NCBI RefSeq assembly: GCF_937900395.1
Contig: NZ_CALCDX010000231.1
Location: 1 to 30,453, forward strand
From: an uncultured Caulobacter sp.
Lineage (GTDB): Bacteria > Pseudomonadota > Alphaproteobacteria > Caulobacterales > Caulobacteraceae
DNA: 30,453 nucleotides
Direction: 5' to 3'
The notes under the pieces: generated by a model
Seen by the model: the letters and a program-made list of their open reading frames with translations, nothing else
Database searches by the model: none
What the model was told of the DNA's origin: nothing
Program-made: the position numbers and the translations under genes
Shown here: positions 14,995 to 23,045 of the stretch, piece after piece
Layout of the letters: each line of letters starts with the position of its first letter
How positions within the stretch are numbered: the first letter of the stretch is position 1

Positions 14995-16023
14995 TTAAGC
15001 CGGCGTCTTCTGCTTGATCAGGCCCTTGTCGTGCAGCAGCTGGGCGATCTGCACGGCGTTCAGGGCCGCGCCCTTGCGCAGGTTGTCCGAGACGCACCAG
15101 AAGACGAGGCCGTTCTCGACGGTCGGGTCCTTGCGGATGCGCGAGACATAGACCGGGAACTCGCCCTGGGCTTCCTTGGGCGTGATGTAGCCGCCGTCCT
15201 CGCGCTTATCGACCACGACGACGCCGTCGGCCTCGCGCAGGATCTCGCGGGCCTCGTCCTCGTCCAGCGGGTTCTCGAACTCGACGTTCACCGCCTCGGA
15301 ATGGCCGACCATGACCGGCACGCGCACGCAGGTGGCGACCAGCTGGATGTTCGGATCCAGGATCTTCTGGGTCTCGGCGGTCATCTTCCACTCTTCCTTG
15401 GTGAAGCCGTCGTCCAGGAAGACGTCGATGTGGGGGATGACGTTGAAGGCGATCTGCTTGGTGAACTTCTTGGGCGGCGGCGCGCCCAGGACGTAGACGC
15501 CCTTGGTCTGGTCCCAAAGCTCGTCCATGCCTTCCTTGCCCGCGCCCGAGACCGACTGGTAGGTCGAGACGACGACCCGCTTGATCTTGGCCTCGTCGTG
15601 CAAGGGCTTCAGCGCCACGACCAGCTGCGCCGTCGAGCAGTTGGGGTTGGCGATGATGTTCTTGGGGATGCTGTTGACCGCGTCCGGGTTCACTTCCGGC
15701 ACGACCAGCGGCACGTCCGGGTCCATCCGGAAGTGGCTGGAATTGTCGATGACGATCGGACCGGCCGCGCCGATCTTCTCGCCCCAGGCCTTGGAGATCG
15801 ACCCGCCGGCGCTCATCAGCACGATGTCGACCTTGGAGAAGTCGAACTGCTCGAGGTCCTCGCAGCGCAGGATCTCGTTGCCGAACGAGACCTCGACGCC
15901 GATGGATTTGCGGCTGGCGATGGCGTGCATCTTGTCCACGGGGAATTTCACTTCCTCGAGGATGTTGAACATCTCGCGGCCCACATTGCCCGTCGCGCCG
16001 ACCACGGCGACCCGGTAACCCAT
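14995..16023 (-). CDS. asd: Aspartate-semialdehyde dehydrogenase
   Basis: A 342-residue NADPH-dependent enzyme that reduces aspartyl phosphate to aspartate semialdehyde, the branch point to lysine/diaminopimelate, threonine and methionine. The N-terminal dinucleotide motif is VAVVGATGNVGREM (5-18). The catalytic Cys129 sits in NPNCSTAQ; SAGGSIS, VIDNSSHFRM and VSTYQSVSGAGKEGM are conserved active-site segments, and GHSEAVNVEF carries a conserved histidine. Full length, no insertions. Start at 16023 with AGGAGA upstream. Divergent from polA with 164 nt between. It is likely monocistronic, with its 3' side abutting the repeat element at 14855-14983. Confidence 0.97.
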   Translation of the reverse strand: MGYRVAVVGATGNVGREMFNILEEVKFPVDKMHAIASRKSIGVEVSFGNEILRCEDLEQFDFSKVDIVLMSAGGSISKAWGEKIGAAGPIVIDNSSHFRMDPDVPLVVPEVNPDAVNSIPKNIIANPNCSTAQLVVALKPLHDEAKIKRVVVSTYQSVSGAGKEGMDELWDQTKGVYVLGAPPPKKFTKQIAFNVIPHIDVFLDDGFTKEEWKMTAETQKILDPNIQLVATCVRVPVMVGHSEAVNVEFENPLDEDEAREILREADGVVVVDKREDGGYITPKEAQGEFPVYVSRIRKDPTVENGLVFWCVSDNLRKGAALNAVQIAQLLHDKGLIKQKTPA

Positions 16024-16187
16024 CGCGCTCTCCTGAAACTCTTGGTCCGCGACAGATCGCGGAGCGGCGTTCCGTTACGCCTCCTGTATGGCGCGCGCAA
16101 GGCGAGGGTTTCTGGTGGGGTCGATAGGGGATCACCAGCGACGCGGCGAGGGTTTCCGAGGCCCGCCGGTCCCCCTATGTTCGCGCC

Positions 16188-19076
16188 ATGACCGACGTCG
16201 TCTCCGAATCCCCGCCCGCCTCGCACCTGACCCAGGACGGCCCCGCCGTCCGGCTCTTCCTGGTCGACGGCTCGGCCTATCTGTTCCGCGCCTATCACGC
16301 CCTGCCGCCGCTGACCCGCAAAAGCGACGGCCTGCCGGTGGGCGCGGTGCAGGGCTTCTGCAACATGCTGTGGAAGCTGCTGCGCGACATGCAGGGCGAT
16401 ACGCCCACGCACTTGGCGGTGATCTGGGACCACTCGGAGAAGACGTTCCGCAACACGCTGTACGACCAGTACAAGGCCCACCGCCCGCCGCCGCCCGAGG
16501 ACCTGATCCCGCAGTTCCCGCTGGTGCGCGAAGCGACGCGAGCGTTCGGCGTGCCGGCGATCGAGCTGCCCGGCTACGAGGCCGACGACCTGATCGCCGC
16601 CTATGCCTGCAAGGCCCGCGAGGTCGGCGGCGAGGCGGTGATCGTCTCGTCCGACAAGGACCTGATGCAGCTCGTCGGCGACGGCGTGTCGATGTACGAC
16701 CCGATGAAGAACGTCCGCATAGAACGCGAGCAGGTGTTCGAGAAGTTCGGCGTCTATCCCGAGCAGGTGGTCGACGTGCAGGCCCTTTGCGGCGACAGCG
16801 TCGATAACGTCCCGGGCGCGCCAGGCATTGGCATCAAGACCGCCGCCCAGCTTATCACCGAGTTCGGCGACCTCGACACGCTGCTGGCCCGCGCCGGCGA
16901 GATCAAGCAGCCCAAGCGCCGCGAGACCCTGATCAACTTCGCCGATCAGATCCGCCTGTCGCGGGCGCTGGTGAAGCTGGACTGCGATACGCCGCTGCCC
17001 GAGCCGCTGGATGACCTGAAGGTGCGCGAGCCGGACAAGGAAATCCTGGCGGCGTTCCTGGACCAGATGGAGTTCCGCTCCCTGGCCCGCCGCGTCGGCG
17101 ACGGCTCGGCCGCCGCCGTTCCCGGCACGCTGGATCGTCCTGTCGCGCCGCCCAAGGCGCCGGTGTCGACCGTGTCCTACATGGGGGCCGCCGCCCGCGC
17201 CGCCGCCCAGCCCGTGGCCGAACCGATCACCATCGACCATGCGGCCTATGCCTGCGTCCGCGATCTCGACACCCTGAAGGCCTGGGTCGAGAAGGCGACG
17301 GCCAAGGGTGTCGTGGCGTTCGACACCGAGACGGACGCGCTGTCCTCGGCCACCGCCGGCCTGTGCGGCGTCTCCCTGGCCATCGCGCCGGGCGAGGCCT
17401 GCTACATCCCCGTCGGCCACTGCGAGAAGGAAGGCCTGGCGCTGGAAGCCGCCGCCGACCTCGTCCAGATCCCGCTGGCCGAGGTCATCGCCACCCTGAA
17501 GCCGCTGCTGGAGGATCCGGCGGTGCTGAAGGTGGCGCAGAACGCCAAGTACGACATCGCCGTCCTGGCGCGGCACGGGATCCAGGTGTCCCCGATCGAG
17601 GACACCATGCTGATCAGCTACGTGCTGGAGGCTGGTCTGCACGGTCACGGCATGGACGAGCTGTCGGAGCTGTGGCTGGGCCACAAGCCGATCCCGTTCA
17701 AGCAAGTGGCCGGGACGGGCAAGGCCCAGATCAGCTTCAAGCACGTCGCCTTGGCCGAAGCGACCGCCTACGCCGCCGAGGACGCCGACGTCACCCTGCG
17801 CCTCTACGAGACTCTCAAGCCGCGCCTGGCGCGCGAGGGGCTGCTGACGGTCTATGAGACGCTGGAGCGGCCGATGCCGGCGGTGCTGGCGGCCATGGAG
17901 AACGACGGGATCAAGGTCGATCCGGAGGCGCTGCGGCGACTCTCCAACGAGTTCTCGCTGCGCATGGCCGAGTTCGAGGCGCGGGCGACCGAGCTGGTCG
18001 GCCGACCGTTCAACCTGGGCAGTCCCAAGCAGATCGGCGACGTGCTGTTTGGCGAGATGAACATGAAGGGCGGCAAGAAGACCGCCACCGGCCAGTGGTC
18101 GACCGACAGCGACGTGCTCGAGAGCCTGGCGCTGGAGCACGAGCTGCCGCGCGTCCTGCTGGACTGGCGTCAGCTGAGCAAGCTGAAGGGCACCTATACC
18201 GAGAACCTCGTCGCGGCGATCGCCGAGCGGACGGGCCGAGTGCACACCTCCTACGCCCTGGCCGCCACGACCACGGGCCGCCTGTCCTCGTCCGATCCGA
18301 ACCTGCAAAACATCCCGGTCCGCACCGAGGAAGGCCGCAAGATCCGCAAGGCCTTCGTGGCCGAGCCTGGCAAGGTGCTGATCAGCGCCGACTACAGCCA
18401 GATCGAGCTTCGTCTGCTGGCCCACATCGGCGACATCCCGCAGCTGAAGAAGGCCTTCCAGGAAGGCCTCGACATCCACGCCATGACGGCCTCGGAGATG
18501 TTCGACACGCCGATCGAGGGCATGGACCCGATGATCCGCCGCCGGGCCAAGGCCATCAACTTCGGCATCGTCTACGGCATCAGCGCCTTTGGTCTCGCCA
18601 ACCAGCTGGGCATCCCGCAGGGCGAGGCCGGGGCCTATATCAAGACCTATTTCGAGCGCTTCCCGGGCATCCAGGCCTATATGGACGCGACCAAGGCCTT
18701 CGTGCGCGAGCACGGTTACGTCACGACGATCTTCGGCCGGAAGATCAACATCCCGGAGATCCAGGCCAAGTCGGTCGGCCAGCGGCAGTTCGCCGAGCGC
18801 GCCGCCATCAACGCCCCGATCCAGGGGGCCGCGGCCGACGTCATGCGTCGGGCGATGATCCGTATGCCGGCGGCGCTGAAGGAGGCGGGGCTCTCGGCCC
18901 GCATGCTGCTGCAGGTGCACGACGAACTGGTCTTCGAGGCGCCGGAAGCCGAGGCCGAGACCGCCCGCCAGGTGATCGCCCGCGTGATGGAAAAAGCGGC
19001 GGAGCCGGCGGTCGCCCTGTCCGTGCCGCTCACAGTTGAGGTTCGCGCCGCACTCAACTGGGATGAGGCCCATTGA
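16188..19076 (+). CDS. polA: DNA polymerase I
   Basis: A 962-residue three-domain polymerase for Okazaki-fragment processing and repair synthesis. The 5' nuclease domain (1 to about 300) begins LFLVDGSAYLFRAYHALPPL and includes ELPGYEADDLIAAYA and SSDKDLMQLV. The 3'-5' exonuclease domain is intact: Asp379 and Glu381 in FDTET, NAKYD in ExoII and YAAEDAD in ExoIII, so proofreading should work. Polymerase motifs follow: motif A DYSQIELR with Asp735, motif B RRRAKAINFGIVYG and motif C QVHDELVF with Asp912. Many bacterial PolA proteins lose the exonuclease residues; this one keeps them. Start at the ATG at 16188. The antisense strand also shows a very long open frame, a GC-codon artefact. Confidence 0.97.
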   Translation: MTDVVSESPPASHLTQDGPAVRLFLVDGSAYLFRAYHALPPLTRKSDGLPVGAVQGFCNMLWKLLRDMQGDTPTHLAVIWDHSEKTFRNTLYDQYKAHRPPPPEDLIPQFPLVREATRAFGVPAIELPGYEADDLIAAYACKAREVGGEAVIVSSDKDLMQLVGDGVSMYDPMKNVRIEREQVFEKFGVYPEQVVDVQALCGDSVDNVPGAPGIGIKTAAQLITEFGDLDTLLARAGEIKQPKRRETLINFADQIRLSRALVKLDCDTPLPEPLDDLKVREPDKEILAAFLDQMEFRSLARRVGDGSAAAVPGTLDRPVAPPKAPVSTVSYMGAAARAAAQPVAEPITIDHAAYACVRDLDTLKAWVEKATAKGVVAFDTETDALSSATAGLCGVSLAIAPGEACYIPVGHCEKEGLALEAAADLVQIPLAEVIATLKPLLEDPAVLKVAQNAKYDIAVLARHGIQVSPIEDTMLISYVLEAGLHGHGMDELSELWLGHKPIPFKQVAGTGKAQISFKHVALAEATAYAAEDADVTLRLYETLKPRLAREGLLTVYETLERPMPAVLAAMENDGIKVDPEALRRLSNEFSLRMAEFEARATELVGRPFNLGSPKQIGDVLFGEMNMKGGKKTATGQWSTDSDVLESLALEHELPRVLLDWRQLSKLKGTYTENLVAAIAERTGRVHTSYALAATTTGRLSSSDPNLQNIPVRTEEGRKIRKAFVAEPGKVLISADYSQIELRLLAHIGDIPQLKKAFQEGLDIHAMTASEMFDTPIEGMDPMIRRRAKAINFGIVYGISAFGLANQLGIPQGEAGAYIKTYFERFPGIQAYMDATKAFVREHGYVTTIFGRKINIPEIQAKSVGQRQFAERAAINAPIQGAAADVMRRAMIRMPAALKEAGLSARMLLQVHDELVFEAPEAEAETARQVIARVMEKAAEPAVALSVPLTVEVRAALNWDEAH

Positions 19077-19110
19077 CCGGAAATGGGGACGATATGGTGT
19101 ATGCGACATT

Positions 19111-19170
19111 CCGTCACGCGCACGGTTAATGCCTCCGCAACGCTGACTGCGCGAATTTTAGGCGTGACGG
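19111..19170. other. Spaced 9-bp inverted repeat upstream of the chemoreceptor gene
   Basis: CCGTCACGC (19111-19119) and GCGTGACGG (19162-19170) are exact reverse complements 42 bp apart in the 172-bp gap before the chemoreceptor start. They could be two half-sites for a looping regulator or chance in GC-rich DNA. I see no convincing sigma-54, sigma-28 or complete CtrA site here. Confidence 0.3.
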
Positions 19171-19248
19171 TCGCGTTTTGGGCAAAGGGACGACTCTGAC
19201 GTCTCTGGGCCGGCGTCGCCGTCGCTCCAAGAATGAGGAGTTCGCGCG

Positions 19249-21201
19249 GTGTCCTTCGGCAACCTGAAAATCCCCCAGAAGCTGATGGCGGTTTTCGCCG
19301 TCATGCTGGCGACAATCATGGCGATGGGCGTCGCCCTGTATGTCAACAAGGTCAATCTGGGTCACTCCGTCGAGCGGACCGAGCGGGCCTATGAGATGCT
19401 GCGCGCGGCCGATACGGCGGCGTTCCGCCTGACCCGCCAGGAGAACTCGCTGCGCGGCTTCCTGCTGTCCGGCGACCCCTACTATGTCCAGCGCCTGGAA
19501 GAGGCCCACAAGCCGAAGTTCTTCAAGGCTCTGGACAAGATGAAGACCCTGGCCGACGGCGACGCCGAGGATCTGGCCCGCATCAGCGCCGTCGAGAGCG
19601 CCTACGCCAACTATCGCAAGATGGCGATCGAGCCGGGCGAGCAACTGGGCGCCGATCCGGCGACCCGCCCCCAGGCCGTGGAGCTGGTCCGTAACGACGG
19701 CGTCGCCGACCAGGCCGTGACGCCCGTCGAGGACGCCATCGAAGCCATCACCAAGCACGCCGAGGAAGAGCTCGCCACCGAGGCCGCCGCCCAGAAGAAG
19801 GCGTCGCTGCAGTCCACGATCGTCCTGGCCGTCGGCATCCTGATCACCGCCGGCATCGCCATCGCGGGCGGCCTGCTGCTGACCGGCGCCATCGCCCGCC
19901 CGGTCGCGGCCATGACCAACGCCATGCGCCGTCTGGCCGCCGGCGACAACAGCGTCGAAGTCCCGGCCATGGGCCGCAAGGACGAAATCGGCGACATGGC
20001 TTCGGCCGTCAGCTACTTCAAGGACGCCGCGATCGAGAAGATCCGCATCGAGCAGGCCGCGGTCGAAGAACGCCAGGCCGCCGAGAGCGAGCGCTCGGCC
20101 AACGAAGCCGAGAAGGCTGCCTCGGCCCGCGAAGACGCCCAGGCGATCACCGCCCTGAACGAAGCCCTGGACCACATGGCCTCGGGCGACCTGACGCACC
20201 GGATCGTCGTGCCCTTCGCGCCGAAGACCGAAAGCTTGAAGACCAACTTCAACGCCGCCGCCGACCGCATGCAGGAAGCCATCCAGGCGATCGGTCGCGC
20301 CACCAGCGGCGTCAACAGCGGCGCCGACGAGATCGCCGACGCCTCGGACAACCTGTCGCGTCGCACCGAACAGCAGGCCGCCAGCCTGGAAGAGACCGCG
20401 GCCGCCCTGGACGAGATCACCGCCACGGTCCGCAAGACCGCCTCGGGCGCGAAGGAGGCCTCGCAAGTGGTCGCCACCGCGCGCACCGACGCCGAGCGTT
20501 CGGGCTCGATCGTCAGCCAGGCCGTCTCGGCGATGAGCGAGATCGAGACCTCGTCCAGCCAGATCAGCCAGATTATCGGCGTGATCGACGAGATCGCCTT
20601 CCAGACCAACCTGCTGGCCCTGAATGCCGGCGTCGAAGCCGCCCGGGCGGGCGAAGCCGGCAAGGGCTTCGCGGTCGTCGCCCAGGAAGTGCGGGCCCTG
20701 GCCCAGCGCTCGGCCGAGGCCGCCAAGGAGATCAAGGCCCTGATCTCGACCTCCACCTCGCAGGTCGAGGCCGGCGTGGACCTGGTCGGCCAGACCGGCG
20801 AGGCGCTGCAGCGGATCGTCGATCAGGTCGCCACCATCGACGCCCTGGTCACCGAGATCGCCGCTTCGGCCGCCGAGCAGGCCACGGGCCTGAACGAGGT
20901 CAACACGGCCGTGAACCAGATGGACCAGGTCGTCCAGCAGAACGCCGCCATGGTCGAGGAAGCCACGGCCGCCACCCACTCCCTGAAGGGCGAGGCCCGT
21001 TCGCTGAGCGAGATGGTCGCCCGCTTCCGCGTGGCCCAAGGCGCCGTCTCGGCGGCGTCCGCGCCAGCCTCGGCTCCGGTTTCCAAGCCAGCGTCGCGCC
21101 CCTCCGTTTCCGCTCCTTCCGCGCCCTCGCGCGCCGCCCGTCCGGGCCGGTCGTCGGGATCGGCGGCGGTGGCCGTCGCCGAGGATTGGGAAGAGTTCTA
21201 A
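19249..21201 (+). CDS. Methyl-accepting chemotaxis protein with CHASE3 sensor and WxxF tether
   Basis: A 650-residue chemoreceptor. Two transmembrane helices (about 11-33 and 188-210) bracket a periplasmic CHASE3-type domain (AADTAAFRLTRQENSLRGFL...). A HAMP domain follows, then a Glu/Ala-rich coiled coil and a second HAMP-like unit (ALDHMASGDLTHRIV). The signalling hairpin tip, starting at Glu448, is EIAFQTNLLALNAGVEAARA with AGKGFAVVAQEVRALA on the return. The cytoplasmic bundle carries Gln/Glu-rich heptads for CheR/CheB modification. A Ser/Ala/Pro linker leads to the C-terminal DWEEF, a WxxF pentapeptide that tethers CheR/CheB. The GTG start at 19249 has GAGGAG 8 nt upstream. The ligand is unknown. 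Its terminator at 21224-21254 makes it monocistronic. It resembles polar Caulobacter receptors such as McpA, but I cannot name the orthologue. Confidence 0.9.
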   Translation: MSFGNLKIPQKLMAVFAVMLATIMAMGVALYVNKVNLGHSVERTERAYEMLRAADTAAFRLTRQENSLRGFLLSGDPYYVQRLEEAHKPKFFKALDKMKTLADGDAEDLARISAVESAYANYRKMAIEPGEQLGADPATRPQAVELVRNDGVADQAVTPVEDAIEAITKHAEEELATEAAAQKKASLQSTIVLAVGILITAGIAIAGGLLLTGAIARPVAAMTNAMRRLAAGDNSVEVPAMGRKDEIGDMASAVSYFKDAAIEKIRIEQAAVEERQAAESERSANEAEKAASAREDAQAITALNEALDHMASGDLTHRIVVPFAPKTESLKTNFNAAADRMQEAIQAIGRATSGVNSGADEIADASDNLSRRTEQQAASLEETAAALDEITATVRKTASGAKEASQVVATARTDAERSGSIVSQAVSAMSEIETSSSQISQIIGVIDEIAFQTNLLALNAGVEAARAGEAGKGFAVVAQEVRALAQRSAEAAKEIKALISTSTSQVEAGVDLVGQTGEALQRIVDQVATIDALVTEIAASAAEQATGLNEVNTAVNQMDQVVQQNAAMVEEATAATHSLKGEARSLSEMVARFRVAQGAVSAASAPASAPVSKPASRPSVSAPSAPSRAARPGRSSGSAAVAVAEDWEEF

Positions 21202-21223
21202 GGTTTAGGTCGGTCACTGCCGA

Positions 21224-21254
21224 GGGCTCTCCGGGAAGCCGGGGAGCCCTTTTT
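21224..21254 (+). terminator. Intrinsic terminator of the chemoreceptor gene
   Basis: GGGCTCTCCGG (21224-21234) pairs with CCGGGGAGCCC (21239-21249) around GAAG, 11 bp with one G-U pair, followed by TTTTT. This is a textbook rho-independent terminator 22 nt after the stop. Confidence 0.9.
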
Positions 21255-21262
21255 CTATGCGT

Positions 21263-21394
21263 TCAGTCGATCGGGATCGTCTCGAACGACGAGCGAGTGG
21301 CTTGCGGCTCGTGGCTCGCGCCCGGAGTCGGCAGCGCCAATCCTATGGCGGCGGCGACCAGAAGGGCGACGGCGAAAAAGGCCTTGGCGGCCAT
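21263..21394 (-). CDS. Possible 43-residue membrane or exported microprotein
   Basis: A minus-strand ATG frame of 43 codons with a Lys4, a hydrophobic helix (FFAVALLVAAAIGLALP, residues 6-22) and a polar tail ending FETIPID. This looks like a signal anchor or small single-pass protein. It sits alone between the chemoreceptor terminator and the thiolase terminator, so it needs its own promoter. No clear ribosome-binding site is visible; an 8-bp GTTGTTGT/ACAACAAC inverted repeat lies directly upstream at about 21410-21430. GC-rich DNA can produce such frames by chance, so coding status is uncertain. Confidence 0.4.
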   Translation of the reverse strand: MAAKAFFAVALLVAAAIGLALPTPGASHEPQATRSSFETIPID

Positions 21395-21431
21395 GGCGGT
21401 CGGGTCCGTTGTTGTTGAAACGACAACAACA

Positions 21432-21465
21432 AAGGCCGGAAACCGCCTTCACGGTTCCCGGCCTT
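21432..21465 (-). terminator. Intrinsic terminator of the thiolase gene
   Basis: A 14-bp stem with one mismatch (AAGGCCGGAAACCG at 21432-21445 pairing with 21452-21465) around a 6-nt loop. Read on the minus strand it continues into TTTGTTGTTGT. It lies 30 nt past the displaced copy of the thiolase C-terminus. Confidence 0.8.
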
Positions 21466-21495
21466 CTTGAGGTAGCCTTGGCTTCGCGGCCTAGA

Positions 21496-21525
21496 TCAGA
21501 AGATTTCGAAAAGACCGGCGGCGCC
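21496..21525 (-). pseudogene. Displaced second copy of the thiolase C-terminal codons
   Basis: Minus-strand codons read GAAGLFEIF plus TGA, the same residues as the true thiolase end at 21594-21623. The two copies differ at three bases, all synonymous third positions. The stops are 98 nt apart, so the copy is out of frame. A 10-bp hairpin with a stable TTC-type loop (21529-21552) abuts it. It has no start codon or ribosome-binding site and is best read as a gene-end remnant. Confidence 0.75.
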
Positions 21526-21593
21526 ACACTGAGATCGCGAAGGCGATCTCAGCACTTTTCGTTGATGGGCGCGGTTGCCCGTCCTGATCGAAA

Positions 21594-22781
21594 TCAGAAG
21601 ATTTCGAACAGGCCGGCCGCGCCCATACCCCCGCCGATGCACATGGTCACGACGCCCAGCTTGGCCTTGCGGCGCTTGCCTTCCAGCAGCAGGTGCCCGG
21701 CGCAGCGGGCGCCGGTCATGCCGAACGGGTGGCCGATGGCGATCGAGCCGCCGTTGACGTTGTACTTTTCCGGGTCGATGCCCAGACGATCGCGGCTGTA
21801 GAGGCACTGGCTGGCGAACGCCTCGTTCAGCTCCCACAGATCGATGTCGTCGATCTTCAGGCCGTGGCGCTCGAGCAGGCGCGGCACGGCGAAGACCGGG
21901 CCGATGCCCATTTCGTCCGGCTCGCAGCCGGCGACGGCGAAGCCGCGGAAGGCGCCCAGCGGCTCCAGGCCGCGACGCGCGGCCTCCTTGGCCTCCATCA
22001 CCACCACGGCGGCGGCGCCGTCGGACAACTGGCTGGCGTTGCCGGCGGTGACGAAGTTGCCCTCGCCCATCACCGGCTTCAGGCTGGCCAGGCCTTCCAG
22101 GGTGGTGTCGGGGCGGTTGCATTCGTCCTTGTCGACCACGTAGTCGACAAAGCTCTCTTCCTTGGTCTCCTTGTTGACCACCTTCATCTTGGTGGCCATC
22201 GGGACAATCTCGTCCTTGAACAGCCCGGCGGCCTGGGCGGCGGCGATGCGCTGCTGGCTGCGCAGGGCGTACTCGTCCTGGTACTCGCGGCTGACGTTGT
22301 AGCGCTTGGCCACGATGTCGGCGGTGTCGATCATCGCCATCCAGAGGGCCGGATGGGTCTGCATCAGCTTCTCTTCGGTGATGTGGAAGCGGTTCATGTG
22401 ACCGCCGCCCTGCACCAGCGAGATCGACTCCACGCCGCCGCCGACCGCGACATCGGCGCCGTCGTTGCGGACGTAGTTGGCGGCCGTCGCGATCGCCTGC
22501 AGGCCCGAGGAGCAGAAGCGATTGACGGTCTGGCCGGAGGTGGTGATCGGCAGGCCGGCCCACATCGCCGCGTTGCGGGCGACGTTCATGCCGGTGGCGC
22601 CTTCGGGGCCGCCGCAGCCTAGGACCACGTCCTCGACCTCGGCCCCATCGAGCTTGGCGCGCTTGACCGCGTGCTGGATGGCGTGGCCGGCCATGGCCGC
22701 GCCGTGGGTGTTGTTGAAGCCGCCGCGGTTGGACTTGGCCAGGCCCGTGCGGGCGTAAGAGACGATGACCGCTTCGCGCAT
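21594..22781 (-). CDS. Acetyl-CoA C-acyltransferase (thiolase)
   Basis: A 395-residue thiolase with the complete active site: nucleophilic Cys90 in VNRFCSSGLQA, NEAFAS (319-324), His351 in GHPFGMTGAR and the general-base Cys381 in CIGGGMG. Family reaction: thiolytic cleavage of 3-ketoacyl-CoA (beta-oxidation) or the reverse condensation of acetyl-CoA units. Sequence alone does not separate FadA-like from AtoB-like use. I start at 22781 with GGGGAG upstream; a longer frame to 22805 adds MFNGESAL and lacks a ribosome-binding site. The real stop is followed by 98 nt holding a stable hairpin and a second copy of the C-terminal codons before the terminator. A GTAAACGTAA-type element lies in the promoter region. 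Confidence 0.92.
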   Translation of the reverse strand: MREAVIVSYARTGLAKSNRGGFNNTHGAAMAGHAIQHAVKRAKLDGAEVEDVVLGCGGPEGATGMNVARNAAMWAGLPITTSGQTVNRFCSSGLQAIATAANYVRNDGADVAVGGGVESISLVQGGGHMNRFHITEEKLMQTHPALWMAMIDTADIVAKRYNVSREYQDEYALRSQQRIAAAQAAGLFKDEIVPMATKMKVVNKETKEESFVDYVVDKDECNRPDTTLEGLASLKPVMGEGNFVTAGNASQLSDGAAAVVVMEAKEAARRGLEPLGAFRGFAVAGCEPDEMGIGPVFAVPRLLERHGLKIDDIDLWELNEAFASQCLYSRDRLGIDPEKYNVNGGSIAIGHPFGMTGARCAGHLLLEGKRRKAKLGVVTMCIGGGMGAAGLFEIF

Positions 22782-22862
22782 GAGGGCGCTCTCCCCGTTA
22801 AACATTAGTTTGAATTGCCGCCACCCTAGACCGGCTTTCCGCAGCGCGAAAGGTCACGTGTG

Positions 22863-22874
22863 CGTAAACGTAAG
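22863..22874. promoter_or_regulatory. Possible acyl-CoA-metabolism regulator site
   Basis: CGTAAACGTAAG lies about 85 bp before the thiolase ATG in the 264-bp gap shared with the TonB-receptor gene. It resembles half of the TTTACGTAAACGTAAA-type sites of regulators of branched-chain or fatty acid catabolism (LiuR/PsrA-like). Only a partial dyad is present. Apart from this and a TTGACT hexamer at 22958-22963, I see nothing definite in the gap. Confidence 0.3.
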
Positions 22875-23045
22875 TTCAGCCCCTTTTTCATACGGAAACT
22901 TCGAAACCGGTTCGCACCATCATCTAAAATGCTGATTTCAAGTGGTTTCTTTTCGCGTTGACTTTCCGTGATTCCAGGATGAACGCTGGAGTTGCGCTGC
23001 GGGCTCGACCTCGCCGCCACAAAAATAAAGGGTTGGGAGGAAAAC

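Noticed and set aside
15948..19109. A 1053-codon open frame antisense to polA
   Set aside because: It mirrors polA codon by codon, has His/Gln/Arg/Gly/Leu-rich low-information composition and no domain. polA on the plus strand has every catalytic motif.
19126..19140. A CtrA-type box (TTAA-N7-TTAA) upstream of the chemoreceptor gene
   Set aside because: Only one half-site is intact; the second reads GCAA.
21529..21552. The 10-bp hairpin as the main thiolase terminator
   Set aside because: No T-tract follows on the minus strand; the hairpin at 21432-21465 with its T-rich tail is the better terminator.
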